The notes under the pieces: model-generated
Database searches by the model: none
The model's input: the letters and a program-made list of their open reading frames with translations, nothing else
Told to the model about the DNA's origin: nothing
Assembly: GCA_002021875.1 (NCBI GenBank)
Contig: CP018627.1
Span: 8,618,001-8,682,000 of the forward strand
Length of the DNA: 64,000 bases
Direction: 5' to 3'
Origin: Streptomyces hygroscopicus
GTDB lineage: Bacteria; Actinomycetota; Actinomycetes; Streptomycetales; Streptomycetaceae
Part shown: piece by piece, positions 1 to 7,933 of the stretch
Position numbering within the stretch: the first letter of the stretch is position 1
Layout: every line of letters begins with the position of its first letter
Translations under genes and position numbers: made by a program

Positions 1-257
1 CGGGCGATCTCGTAGGTCAGCAGCCGGACGTCCTCGGCGTCGCGGATCAGGTCCACCACGGAGAGATAGATCTCGATGAAGTGCGCGAAGTCCCGGAAGA
101 CGAAGTACTCGGCGAGGGCCTCGGGGTCGGTGGGCACCTTGGAGTCGGGGTGCCGGGCGGCCAGTTCGGCCACGATGCGCGGGGACGCCGACCCCACGTG
201 GTGCACATGGAGCTCCGCCTTGGGCAGCCCGGCGATGAAGGTGGTCAGATCGGTCAA
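1..257 (-). CDS. add: Adenosine deaminase, N-terminal part (cut by the window edge)
   Basis: The product would hydrolyse adenosine to inosine and ammonia in purine salvage. About 85 N-terminal residues are visible; the family is usually around 340-350 residues, so most of the gene lies left of the window. The opening contains LPKAELHVHHVGS near residues 11-23, which is the metal-binding HxH segment of the adenosine/AMP deaminase family (H17 and H19). I chose the TTG start at 255-257 because a GGAGG sits five bases upstream (263-267) and the frame opens directly into the family N-terminus. It is divergent from the DUF4190 gene. A related amidohydrolase such as adenine deaminase cannot be excluded from the N-terminus alone. 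Confidence 0.82.
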   Translation of the reverse strand, partial: MTDLTTFIAGLPKAELHVHHVGSASPRIVAELAARHPDSKVPTDPEALAEYFVFRDFAHFIEIYLSVVDLIRDAEDVRLLTYEIA

Positions 258-369
258 CGAAACCTCCGGGAGACGCCCGCCGACGGCGGGTTCCGGTCAT
301 CGTATGGTGTGTCGCCGACGGGTTCGCCACAGGCCGTAGCATGGGCGGACGTCTTTGTGGGGGAGCTTC

Positions 370-1293
370 ATGGCCGACCAGCACGACCCGTCCGAGCCGC
401 AGGATGAGCCACGGCGGCCCGGGCAGCCGAGGCAGCCCGAACCGCGCGAGCGCGATCCCTGGGCTCCTCCGGCGCAGCGGGTCGCGATGGACAAAAGCCC
501 GATGGACCAGGCGGCGGCCGAACAAGGGCAACCGGCTCCCCGCACCCCGGTGGCCGAGCAGCCGACCCTCACCTCCTATACCGCCATGCCGGGCCCGACG
601 CCCCCGCCCCCTGCGCCGCCCCCGCCGGGCCCCGTGGCCGCGCCGGGTGCGGTGCCCCCACCGCCGCCCGCGCCGACCGGCCCCGGGACGCCCAGCGCCT
701 ATCCGGCCGCCGGGCCGTACGGCTCGGCGGGCTACGGGCCGACCGGATACGCCCAGCCGGGATACGGCCAAGCCGGATACGGGCAGCAGGCGCCCCCCAA
801 GCAGTCCCCGTACGGCGGGGTGCCGGGCTATCCCGGCTACGGCTACCCGGGCACCGCCCAGCCGGGCTCGGGATACTCCGGCTCCGGATATCCGGGCGCC
901 GCCTACCCCGGCGCCGCCTACCCCGGAGGGACGTACGGCCAGGGCTGGCCGGGCGGGACGTATGTGCCGAACAACGGCCATGGCACGGCCGCCCTGGTGC
1001 TCGGCATCATCGGCCTGGTCCTCTCCCCGAGCGTCGTGCTCGGCATCATCCTCGGTGTGCTCGCGATCGTCTTCGGGGTGCTCGGCCGCGCCAGGGCGGC
1101 AAGCGGCGAGGCGACCAACGGCGGTTCGGCGCTCGCCGGGGTGATCCTCGGGGTGGTCGCCGTGGTGGCGAGCGTCGTCATGGTCTTTGTCTACATCGCC
1201 ACCGGGGACGACGGCTCGGGCAGCGGTGACGATCCGGGCTATGCCGATGTCTCGGCCGCGGTGGTGCTCCCGCTCGCCGATATCAGCGGCTGA
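370..1293 (+). CDS. Pro/Gly/Tyr-rich DUF4190 membrane protein (first of a tandem pair)
   Basis: A 307-residue protein of unknown function. Residues 1 to about 200 are a disordered, proline-rich then Gly-Tyr-Pro-rich tail with many YG and GYPG repeats. The C-terminal third holds two hydrophobic helices around GTAALVLGIIGLVL and LAGVILGVVAVVASVV, with a small charged loop (GRARAASGEATNGGS), which is the DUF4190 arrangement. The ATG at 370 was chosen over an in-frame TTG at 355 because GGGAG lies just upstream (361-365). The next gene has the same C-terminal domain, so the two are local paralogues. The tail is probably cytoplasmic and could mediate protein contacts, but no role can be assigned. 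Confidence 0.8.
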   Translation: MADQHDPSEPQDEPRRPGQPRQPEPRERDPWAPPAQRVAMDKSPMDQAAAEQGQPAPRTPVAEQPTLTSYTAMPGPTPPPPAPPPPGPVAAPGAVPPPPPAPTGPGTPSAYPAAGPYGSAGYGPTGYAQPGYGQAGYGQQAPPKQSPYGGVPGYPGYGYPGTAQPGSGYSGSGYPGAAYPGAAYPGGTYGQGWPGGTYVPNNGHGTAALVLGIIGLVLSPSVVLGIILGVLAIVFGVLGRARAASGEATNGGSALAGVILGVVAVVASVVMVFVYIATGDDGSGSGDDPGYADVSAAVVLPLADISG

Positions 1294-1446
1294 CGCCCCT
1301 CCCACAACGCGGCCGGCCTCCCGGGACGCTCCCACCTCTCACCGACAGGCGCCGCCGACAGCGGTGCCGACCTGGGCAATCGAGCTGTCCCGGGATGCGG
1401 CATGCCCATAACATTGCCGGACGTTTACCAGGAGGGGAGACCACCG

Positions 1447-1869
1447 ATGTCCAGCGCCATGCCCGGCCCGCCGCAGGATCCGTACGACCCCCAGGCCAAT
1501 CCCTACGCCACGCCCCCGCCGCCGGCCCAGCCACCGCAGTACCCCGGAGCCGGCTACCCCGCCGCGCCGCCCGTCTACCCGGGGGCGGCCGGGATGCCGA
1601 TGCGGTTGAACAACGGCATGGGCACGGCCGCGCTGGTCTGCGGCATCGTCGGCCTGGTCTGCGGGATCACCTACTTCCTGTGGGTCTTCGCGGTCATCCT
1701 CGGCATTCTGGCGATCATCTTCGGCGCCATAGGCAAGGGGAAGGCCGGCCGGGGTCAGGCGAACAACGGAGGCTCGGCCACCGCCGGTCTGGTCTGCGGA
1801 ATCATCGGCATGGTGCTCCCGGTGATCTACGTCGCGGCGGTGGACGCCGCCATCGACTCCATCTTCTAG
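1447..1869 (+). CDS. Short DUF4190 membrane protein (second of a tandem pair)
   Basis: A 140-residue protein with a proline-rich N-terminus of about 50 residues followed by two membrane helices (GTAALVCGIVGLVCGITYF and, further on, TAGLVCGIIGMVLPVIYV) separated by the GKGKAGRGQANNGGS loop. That loop matches the one in the upstream paralogue, so this looks like a tandem duplication with a shortened tail. The ATG at 1447 is preceded by a strong AGGAGGGG (1432-1439); an in-frame ATG at 1402 has no such site. Function unknown. The stop codon runs straight into a 12-bp tandem repeat. Confidence 0.8.
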   Translation: MSSAMPGPPQDPYDPQANPYATPPPPAQPPQYPGAGYPAAPPVYPGAAGMPMRLNNGMGTAALVCGIVGLVCGITYFLWVFAVILGILAIIFGAIGKGKAGRGQANNGGSATAGLVCGIIGMVLPVIYVAAVDAAIDSIF

Positions 1870-1916
1870 ACCGACATCCGGACCGACATCCGGACCGACA
1901 TCCGGACCGACGTCCG
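1869..1916. repeat. Four tandem 12-bp repeats at the end of the DUF4190 gene
   Basis: Four consecutive units of GACCGACATCCG begin at the last base of the stop codon (1869-1880, 1881-1892, 1893-1904, 1905-1916; the last has one change). Degenerate echoes continue to about 1940. This looks like slippage-generated repeat DNA; no function is inferred. Confidence 0.85.
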
Positions 1917-2030
1917 AGCCGGGCATCCGGACCGGCGTCCAGCCCGGCTGTCCAAACCGTCGGTCCGGACCGGGATCCGGCGCGGAAACGGTGACGCCGG
2001 GGCCGCTCCGATCACTGAATCCGTCGCGAA

Positions 2031-2060
2031 ATCAAAAAGCAACAACGGAATCCCTTGTTG
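2031..2060. promoter_or_regulatory. AT-rich palindrome upstream of the polyamine operon
   Basis: CAACAA at 2040-2045 pairs with TTGTTG at 2055-2060, with two further internal pairs (GG 2047-2048 with CC 2052-2053). An A-run lies directly left (2034-2038). Read on the minus strand it resembles a short intrinsic terminator, but there is no minus-strand gene to terminate. An operator 90-120 bp upstream of the dehydrogenase start is therefore also possible. The lower GC than its surroundings suggests the promoter region of the 2149-9382 operon. Confidence 0.35.
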
Positions 2061-2148
2061 AAGCGAAGGCTCTCTGTCAGGATCAGCCTTCAATTCCGGT
2101 TGGAGCTACGCCGCGCCTCTTTGGGGCGGACCGGCGGAGGAGAGCGCG

Positions 2149-3669
2149 ATGGATCAGCGGTTCGACGTGACGGAGCGGTTCGCCGACGGTGCCCAGTACA
2201 TCGCGGGCCGCCTGCGCCAGGGCGGCTCCGAGAGCACGCATCAGGTCGTCGACCCGGCCACCGGCGAGCAGGTGTTCAGCTACCGGCTCGCCGGTGCGGC
2301 CGATGTCGACGCCGCCGTGGCCGCGGCCGAGGCCGCCTTCCCCGCATGGGCGGGTGCCACCCCCGGCGAGCGGTCCGACGCGCTGCACCGCTTCGCCGCG
2401 GTGCTCACCGAGCGGGCGGACGACCTCGCCCATGCCGAGTCGCTGCAGTGCGGCAAGCCCATCAAGCTCAGCACCGAGTTCGATGTGCCCGGCTCCATCG
2501 ACAACACCTCCTTCTTCGCGGGCGCCGCCCGCCAGTTGGAGGGCAAGGCCGCCGGCGAGTACAGCGGCGACCACACCTCGTACATCCGCCGTGAGCCCAT
2601 TGGGGTCATCGGCTCCATCGCCCCCTGGAACTACCCCCTCCAGATGGCGGCCTGGAAGGTCCTCCCGGCCATCGCCGCGGGCAACACCATCGTGCTGAAG
2701 CCCGCCGAACTGACGCCCCTGACCTCGCTGATGTTCGCGCAGGCGGCCACGGAGGCGGGCCTCCCGGACGGCGTCGTCAACGTGGTGAGCGGCACCGGTC
2801 CGGAGGCGGGCGAGTGGCTGGTCTCCCACCCCGCGGTGGCGATGACCTCCTTCACCGGATCGACGGCGGTCGGCAAGCGCGTCGCCGAACTCGCCACCTC
2901 CACCGTCAAGCGGATCCATCTCGAACTCGGCGGTAAGGCGCCCTTCGTCGTCTTCGACGACGCGGACCTGGAGGCCGCCGCGCACGGCGCCGTCGCGGGC
3001 GCGCTGATCAACAGCGGACAGGACTGCACCGCGGCCACCCGCGCGTATGTCCAGCGCCCGCTGTACGACGCGTTCGTCGCGGCCGTCGCCGATCTCATGG
3101 CGTCCGTACGGCTCGGCGACCCGTTCGATCCGCACACCGACCTCGGCCCGCTGGTCTCCCACGCCCAGCGCGACCGCGTGGCGGGCTTCGTGGACCGGGC
3201 CCGCGGCTACGCGACCGTCGTCACCGGCGGCGACGCCCCGGGCGGCGACCTGGCCAAGGGCGCCTACTACCGGCCCACGCTCATCACCGGCGCGCCCCAG
3301 GACAGCGAGATCGTCCAGTCCGAGATCTTCGGCCCGGTCCTGGCGGTCCTCCCCTTCGACGGCGACGACGAGGGGATCGCACTCGCCAACGACACCCCTT
3401 ACGGTCTCGCCGCCTCCGCCTGGAGCCGCGATGTCTACCGGACGGGCCGCGCCTCCCGCGAGCTCCGGGCGGGTTGCGTCTGGATCAACGACCACATCCC
3501 GATCATCAGCGAGATGCCGCACGGCGGTGTGCGGGCGTCCGGCTTCGGCAAGGACATGTCGGCGTACTCCTTCGAGGAGTACACGCAGGTCAAGCACGTG
3601 ATGTTCGACAACACCGCAGTGGTCCGCAAGGACTGGCACCGCACGGTCTTCGGGGATCGACAGACCTGA
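2149..3669 (+). CDS. Aldehyde dehydrogenase, gamma-aminobutyraldehyde type
   Basis: NAD(P)-dependent aldehyde dehydrogenase of 506 residues. It likely oxidises 4-aminobutyraldehyde or its gamma-glutamyl form to (gamma-glutamyl) 4-aminobutyrate during putrescine breakdown. Visible motifs are the PWNYP cofactor-entry segment (SIAPWNYPLQMAAWK), the general-base Glu in HLELGGKAPFVVFDDAD and the catalytic Cys in NSGQDCTAATRAY. NSGQDC is typical of the PatD/YdcW group. The start at 2149 has GGAGGAGAG just upstream. It is the first gene of a polyamine uptake and oxidation operon, which supports the substrate guess. Family membership is certain; whether the substrate is free or glutamylated is inference. 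Confidence 0.88.
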   Translation: MDQRFDVTERFADGAQYIAGRLRQGGSESTHQVVDPATGEQVFSYRLAGAADVDAAVAAAEAAFPAWAGATPGERSDALHRFAAVLTERADDLAHAESLQCGKPIKLSTEFDVPGSIDNTSFFAGAARQLEGKAAGEYSGDHTSYIRREPIGVIGSIAPWNYPLQMAAWKVLPAIAAGNTIVLKPAELTPLTSLMFAQAATEAGLPDGVVNVVSGTGPEAGEWLVSHPAVAMTSFTGSTAVGKRVAELATSTVKRIHLELGGKAPFVVFDDADLEAAAHGAVAGALINSGQDCTAATRAYVQRPLYDAFVAAVADLMASVRLGDPFDPHTDLGPLVSHAQRDRVAGFVDRARGYATVVTGGDAPGGDLAKGAYYRPTLITGAPQDSEIVQSEIFGPVLAVLPFDGDDEGIALANDTPYGLAASAWSRDVYRTGRASRELRAGCVWINDHIPIISEMPHGGVRASGFGKDMSAYSFEEYTQVKHVMFDNTAVVRKDWHRTVFGDRQT

Positions 3670-3749
3670 CCGACAGACCTGAATGTGCGGCCACCTCCGC
3701 GTGGCCTCGGCCGGCCGCCACCGGCCGACACCCTCGAAAGGCACAGCTT

Positions 3750-5000
3750 ATGGAAGCACGGCACGAGTCCGAGAGCCTGTCCCCACCGCAGATCGCCGCG
3801 ATGCGGCGCTCCATGACCAGCGGCCGGATGGCGCTCACCCGCCGCTCCCTGCTGCGTGCGGGAGGCGCCGGGGCGATCGCCGTCGGCGGGCTCGGGGCGC
3901 TCGGCGGCTGCGGTATCCCGCCCGCGGGGCGCACCGACGCGAACAACGCCTCCGATGACCACTCCGACGAGGAGAAGAAGGTCAACTTCTCCAACTGGTC
4001 GGAGTACATGGACATCAGCGAGGACAAGAAGCGCCACCCCACCCTGGACGAGTTCCAGCGGCGCACCGGTATCGCGGTGAAGTACACCGAGGACATCAAC
4101 GACAACGTCGAGTTCTTCGGGAAGATCAAGCCGCAGCTGGCCGCGGGCCAGAACATCGGCCGTGACCTCATCTGCGTCACCGACTGGCTGGCCGCCCGCA
4201 TGATCCGGCTCGGCTGGATGCAGAAGCTGGACGCGGCCAATCTGCCGCACGCGTACGCCAACCTGGCCGAGGGCTTCCGCACCCCCGACTGGGACCCGGG
4301 CCGCGCCTACTCCTATACGTGGACCGGCATCCCCGCCGTCATCGCGTACAACAAGAAGGCCACCGGCGGCCGTAAGGTCACCTCCATCACGCAGCTCCTG
4401 GAGGACCCGAAGCTCAAGGGCCGGGTCGGCATGCTGACCGAGATGCGCGACACCGTCGGGCTGACCCTGCTCGACATGGGCAAGCGGCCGGAGGACGTCA
4501 CCGCCGACGACTACGACGCCGCCCTCGCCCGCATTCAGAAGGCCGTCGACCGCGGGCAGATCCGCCGGTTCACCGGCGGTGAGTACACCGGCGACCTGGG
4601 CCAGGGCGACCTGGCGGCGTGCGTGGCCTGGGCGGGCGACCTCGTCCAGCTCCAACTGGACAAGCCCCAGGTGGAGTTCGCCGTCCCGGACGCGGGCTAT
4701 ATGACCTCCACCGACAATCTGCTGATCCCGAACAAGGCGCGCCACAAGAAGAACGCGGAGCGGCTCATCGACTACTACTACGAGCCCAAGAACGCCGCGA
4801 AGGTCGCCGCCTTCATCAACTACGTATGTCCGGTCGACGGGGTCCGCGATGAGCTGGCGAAGATCGACAAGGACCTGGCGGCGAACCCGCTGATCATCCC
4901 CGACGAGGAGATGACCGCCAAGTCTCATGCCTTCCGTTCGCTGTCGAGCGAGGAAGAGACAGCCTTCGAGGAAAAGTTCACCAAGCTCACCGGCGCCTGA
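3750..5000 (+). CDS. Spermidine/putrescine ABC transporter, Tat-type substrate-binding lipoprotein
   Basis: PotD-like binding protein of 416 residues. A cytoplasmic stretch of about 28 residues precedes the twin-arginine signal LTRRSLLRAGGAGAI and a lipobox LGGC, so it is probably exported folded by Tat and lipid-anchored outside. The mature part opens with VNFSNWSEYMD, matching the PotD/PotF start, and keeps family features such as GIPAVIAYNKKA and the C-terminal YYYEPKNAAKVAAFINYV segment. The start at 3750 has GAAAGG nearby. A small hairpin (3707-3714 with 3721-3728) separates it from the dehydrogenase gene and might set relative expression. The next gene, potA, starts 20 bp after its stop. 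Confidence 0.9.
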   Translation: MEARHESESLSPPQIAAMRRSMTSGRMALTRRSLLRAGGAGAIAVGGLGALGGCGIPPAGRTDANNASDDHSDEEKKVNFSNWSEYMDISEDKKRHPTLDEFQRRTGIAVKYTEDINDNVEFFGKIKPQLAAGQNIGRDLICVTDWLAARMIRLGWMQKLDAANLPHAYANLAEGFRTPDWDPGRAYSYTWTGIPAVIAYNKKATGGRKVTSITQLLEDPKLKGRVGMLTEMRDTVGLTLLDMGKRPEDVTADDYDAALARIQKAVDRGQIRRFTGGEYTGDLGQGDLAACVAWAGDLVQLQLDKPQVEFAVPDAGYMTSTDNLLIPNKARHKKNAERLIDYYYEPKNAAKVAAFINYVCPVDGVRDELAKIDKDLAANPLIIPDEEMTAKSHAFRSLSSEEETAFEEKFTKLTGA

Positions 5001-5020
5001 CAGACGAGGGAAGCCACCCC

Positions 5021-6184
5021 ATGACCGACCCCAGTGCCACCCCCGCCTCCGGCGGCGATATCCGTCTCACCGGGATCAGCAAGACCTACGGGTCCTTCAC
5101 CGCCGTCCAGCCGCTCGATCTGTACGTGCCCGCCGGCTCCTTCTTCGCCCTGCTCGGCGCCTCCGGCTGCGGCAAGACCACCACGTTGCGCATGATCGCG
5201 GGACTGGAGGAGCCCACCAGCGGCATCGTCCGGCTCGCCGATGAGGACATCACCGCCCTCCCGCCCCACAAGCGGCCCGTCAACACGGTCTTCCAGAGCT
5301 ATGCCCTCTTCCCGCACCTGGACATCTTCGAGAACGTCGCCTTCGGACTGCGCCGGCGCGGCGTCAAGTCGGTGAAGAAGCAGGTCGAGGAGATGCTGGA
5401 GCTGGTCCAGCTCGGCGACTTCGCCCGCCGCAAACCGCAGCAGCTCTCCGGCGGCCAGCAGCAGCGCGTCGCCGTCGCCCGCGCCCTGATCAACCACCCG
5501 CGGGTGCTGCTGCTCGACGAACCGCTGGGCGCGCTCGACCTCAAGCTGCGCCGTCAGATGCAGCTGGAGCTCAAGCGCATCCAGACCGAGGTCGGCATCA
5601 CCTTCATCCATGTCACCCACGACCAGGAGGAGGCCATGACCATGGCCGACACGGTCGCGGTGATGAACGGTGGCCGGGTCGAACAGCGCGGCGCCCCCGC
5701 CGACCTCTACGAGAACCCCGGCACCACCTTCGTCGCCAACTTCCTCGGTACCTCCAACCTCATCGAGGCCGAGATCACCGACAAGAGCGGCGGTGACCTC
5801 GTCCTCGCAGCCGCCGGCGGCAAGCTCTCGCTGCCCGCCGACCGATGTAGCGCCCCCGTCCGCACAGGAGGGAAACTGCTGGTAGGGGTGCGTCCCGAGA
5901 AGATCACCCTGACCCATGCCGAGGACGCCGGGACCATCCCCGAGGAGCGCAACCGGATCACCGGGCGGATCGCCGACTCCAGCTTCATCGGCGTCTCCAC
6001 CCAGTACCTCATCACCACCCCGGGCTGCCCCGAGATGACCGTCTACGAGCAGAACATCGAGCGTGACGCCCGGCTCGTCCCCGGCGCCGAGGTCGTCCTG
6101 CACTGGAACTCCGCCCACACCTTCGGCCTCGACGCGACCCAGGACATCGACGCCGGTACGGAGCTGGACGAGGAGGCCCCGTGA
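5021..6184 (+). CDS. potA: Spermidine/putrescine ABC transporter ATP-binding protein
   Basis: ATPase subunit of the polyamine importer, 387 residues, cytoplasmic. It has Walker A GASGCGKTT, Q-loop region NTVFQSYALFPHL, ABC signature LSGGQQQRVA, Walker B VLLLDEPLGALD and the switch His in VTHDQEEA. The C-terminal 130 residues form the TOBE domain (VRPEKITL) typical of PotA/MalK-like subunits. Its stop overlaps the GTG start of potB (GTGA), indicating translational coupling. Confidence 0.95.
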   Translation: MTDPSATPASGGDIRLTGISKTYGSFTAVQPLDLYVPAGSFFALLGASGCGKTTTLRMIAGLEEPTSGIVRLADEDITALPPHKRPVNTVFQSYALFPHLDIFENVAFGLRRRGVKSVKKQVEEMLELVQLGDFARRKPQQLSGGQQQRVAVARALINHPRVLLLDEPLGALDLKLRRQMQLELKRIQTEVGITFIHVTHDQEEAMTMADTVAVMNGGRVEQRGAPADLYENPGTTFVANFLGTSNLIEAEITDKSGGDLVLAAAGGKLSLPADRCSAPVRTGGKLLVGVRPEKITLTHAEDAGTIPEERNRITGRIADSSFIGVSTQYLITTPGCPEMTVYEQNIERDARLVPGAEVVLHWNSAHTFGLDATQDIDAGTELDEEAP

Positions 6185-7134
6185 CGGCGACAGCCACTCC
6201 CGACGCCCCGCCGGACGCCGCCGGGCCGGTACCCGAGCCCGTACAGAAGCCACCCCTCCTCAAGCCCGCCGTCCGCAAGCGGCTGGTGCCCTACTGGCTG
6301 CTGCTCCCCGGCATTCTCTGGCTGCTGATCTTCTTCGCCGCGCCGCTGATCTACCAGGCCTCGACCTCCGTCCAGACCGGCTCCCTCGAAGAGGGCTTCA
6401 AGGTCACCTGGCACTTCCAGACCTACTGGGACGCGCTGCGCGAGTACTACCCGCAGTTCCTGCGCTCGGTGCTCTACGCCGCCACCGCCACCGTGATGTG
6501 CCTGGCGCTCGGCTATCCGCTCGCGTATCTCATCGCCTTCCGGGCGGGCCGCTGGCGCAATCTGGTGATGATCCTGGTCATCGCGCCGTTCTTCACCAGC
6601 TTCCTGATCCGCACCCTCGCCTGGAAGACGATCCTGTCCGACGGCGGCCCGGTGGTGGGCGCGCTCAACTCGCTGCACATCCTGGACGTCACCAGCTATC
6701 TGGGGATCACCGAGGGACAGCGGGTGCTGGCCACCCCGCTCGCGGTGGTCTGCGGGCTGACGTACAACTTCCTGCCCTTCATGATCCTCCCGCTCTACAC
6801 CTCGCTGGAGCGCATCGACCCCCGGCTCCACGAGGCCGCGGGCGACCTGTACGCCCGGCCCATCACCACCTTCCGGAAGGTGACCTTCCCGCTGTCCATG
6901 CCGGGGGTCGTCGCGGGCACACTGCTCACCTTCATCCCTGCCACCGGCGACTACATCAACGCCGAACTGCTCGGCTCCGCCGACCAGAAGATGGTCGGCA
7001 ACGTCATCCAGTCGCAGTTCCTGCGAGTCCTGGACTATCCGACGGCGGCGGCGCTGTCCTTCATCCTCATGGCGGCCATCCTGACGATGGTCACCGTCTA
7101 CATCCGCAAGTCCGGGACGGAGGACCTGGTGTGA
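6181..7134 (+). CDS. potB: Spermidine/putrescine ABC transporter permease
   Basis: Inner-membrane permease of 317 residues with six predicted helices after a proline-rich N-terminal tail of about 30 residues. The EAA loop reads LHEAAGDLYARPITTFRKVTFPLSMPGVVAG, shown here in part as EAAGDLYARPITTF, which matches the PotB/PotH ATPase-docking motif. The GTG start overlaps the potA stop by four bases. Pairs with the following permease. Confidence 0.93.
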   Translation: MTATATPDAPPDAAGPVPEPVQKPPLLKPAVRKRLVPYWLLLPGILWLLIFFAAPLIYQASTSVQTGSLEEGFKVTWHFQTYWDALREYYPQFLRSVLYAATATVMCLALGYPLAYLIAFRAGRWRNLVMILVIAPFFTSFLIRTLAWKTILSDGGPVVGALNSLHILDVTSYLGITEGQRVLATPLAVVCGLTYNFLPFMILPLYTSLERIDPRLHEAAGDLYARPITTFRKVTFPLSMPGVVAGTLLTFIPATGDYINAELLGSADQKMVGNVIQSQFLRVLDYPTAAALSFILMAAILTMVTVYIRKSGTEDLV

Positions 7135-7928
7135 CGGCCCTGACGCGCTGGATACGGCGGAACCTGGTGGTCATCGCGGGGCTCGGCACCCTCGCGTATC
7201 TGATCCTGCCCAACGTCGTCGTCCTGGTCTTCTCCTTCAACAAGCCCAACGGGCGCTTCAACTACCAATGGCAGCGGTTCTCCACCGAGGCCTGGACCGA
7301 CCCGTGCGGCGTCGCCGACATGTGCGGCTCGCTCTCGCTCAGCCTGAAGCTCGCGATATGGGCGACGATCGGCGCGACCCTCCTCGGCACGATGATCGCC
7401 TTCGCGCTGGCCCGCTACCGCTTCCGGGCCCGCTCCGCGGTCAACAGCCTGATCTTCCTGCCGATGGCCATGCCCGAGGTCGTCATGGCCGCCTCGCTGG
7501 CCACCCTCTTCCTCAACATGGGCGTCGACTTCGGCTTCTGGACGATCCTCATCGCCCACATCATGTTCTGCCTGAGCTTCGTCGTGACGGCCGTCAAGGC
7601 GCGGGTGATGTCCATGGACCCCCGGCTGGAACAAGCTGCCCAGGACCTCTACGCCTCCCCGGCGCAGACCTTTGTGCGCGTCACCCTGCCGATCGCCGCA
7701 CCCGGTATCGCCGCGGGCGCGCTGCTGTCCTTCGCGCTCTCCTTCGACGACTTCATCATCACCAACTTCAACGCCGGTTCGACCGTGACCTTCCCCATGT
7801 TCGTCTGGGGATCCGCACAGCGCGGCACGCCCGTGCAGATCAATGTGATCGGAACGGCGATGTTCGCCGTCGCGGTGCTGTGCGTTCTCGCCGGCCAACT
7901 GGCCGGTGCCCGCCGCAAGAGGAGCTGA
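7131..7928 (+). CDS. potC: Spermidine/putrescine ABC transporter permease
   Basis: Second permease subunit, 265 residues. It has an N-terminal helix (NLVVIAGLGTLAYLILPNVV), further helices and the EAA-type loop EQAAQDLYASPAQTFVRVTL, then SFALSFDDFIITNF, a stretch characteristic of PotC/PotI. The GTG at 7131 overlaps the potB stop (GTGTGA). The end of the gene supplies the ribosome site (AGGAG) for the following oxidoreductase gene. Confidence 0.93.
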   Translation: MTALTRWIRRNLVVIAGLGTLAYLILPNVVVLVFSFNKPNGRFNYQWQRFSTEAWTDPCGVADMCGSLSLSLKLAIWATIGATLLGTMIAFALARYRFRARSAVNSLIFLPMAMPEVVMAASLATLFLNMGVDFGFWTILIAHIMFCLSFVVTAVKARVMSMDPRLEQAAQDLYASPAQTFVRVTLPIAAPGIAAGALLSFALSFDDFIITNFNAGSTVTFPMFVWGSAQRGTPVQINVIGTAMFAVAVLCVLAGQLAGARRKRS

Positions 7929-7933
7929 AAACC

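Noticed and set aside
1869..1940. CRISPR-like array
   Set aside because: The units are contiguous 12-mers without spacers and no cas genes are present.
2083..3744. A 553-codon open frame antisense to the aldehyde dehydrogenase
   Set aside because: No ribosome site or domain; the plus-strand protein has all catalytic residues, so this is a codon-bias shadow.
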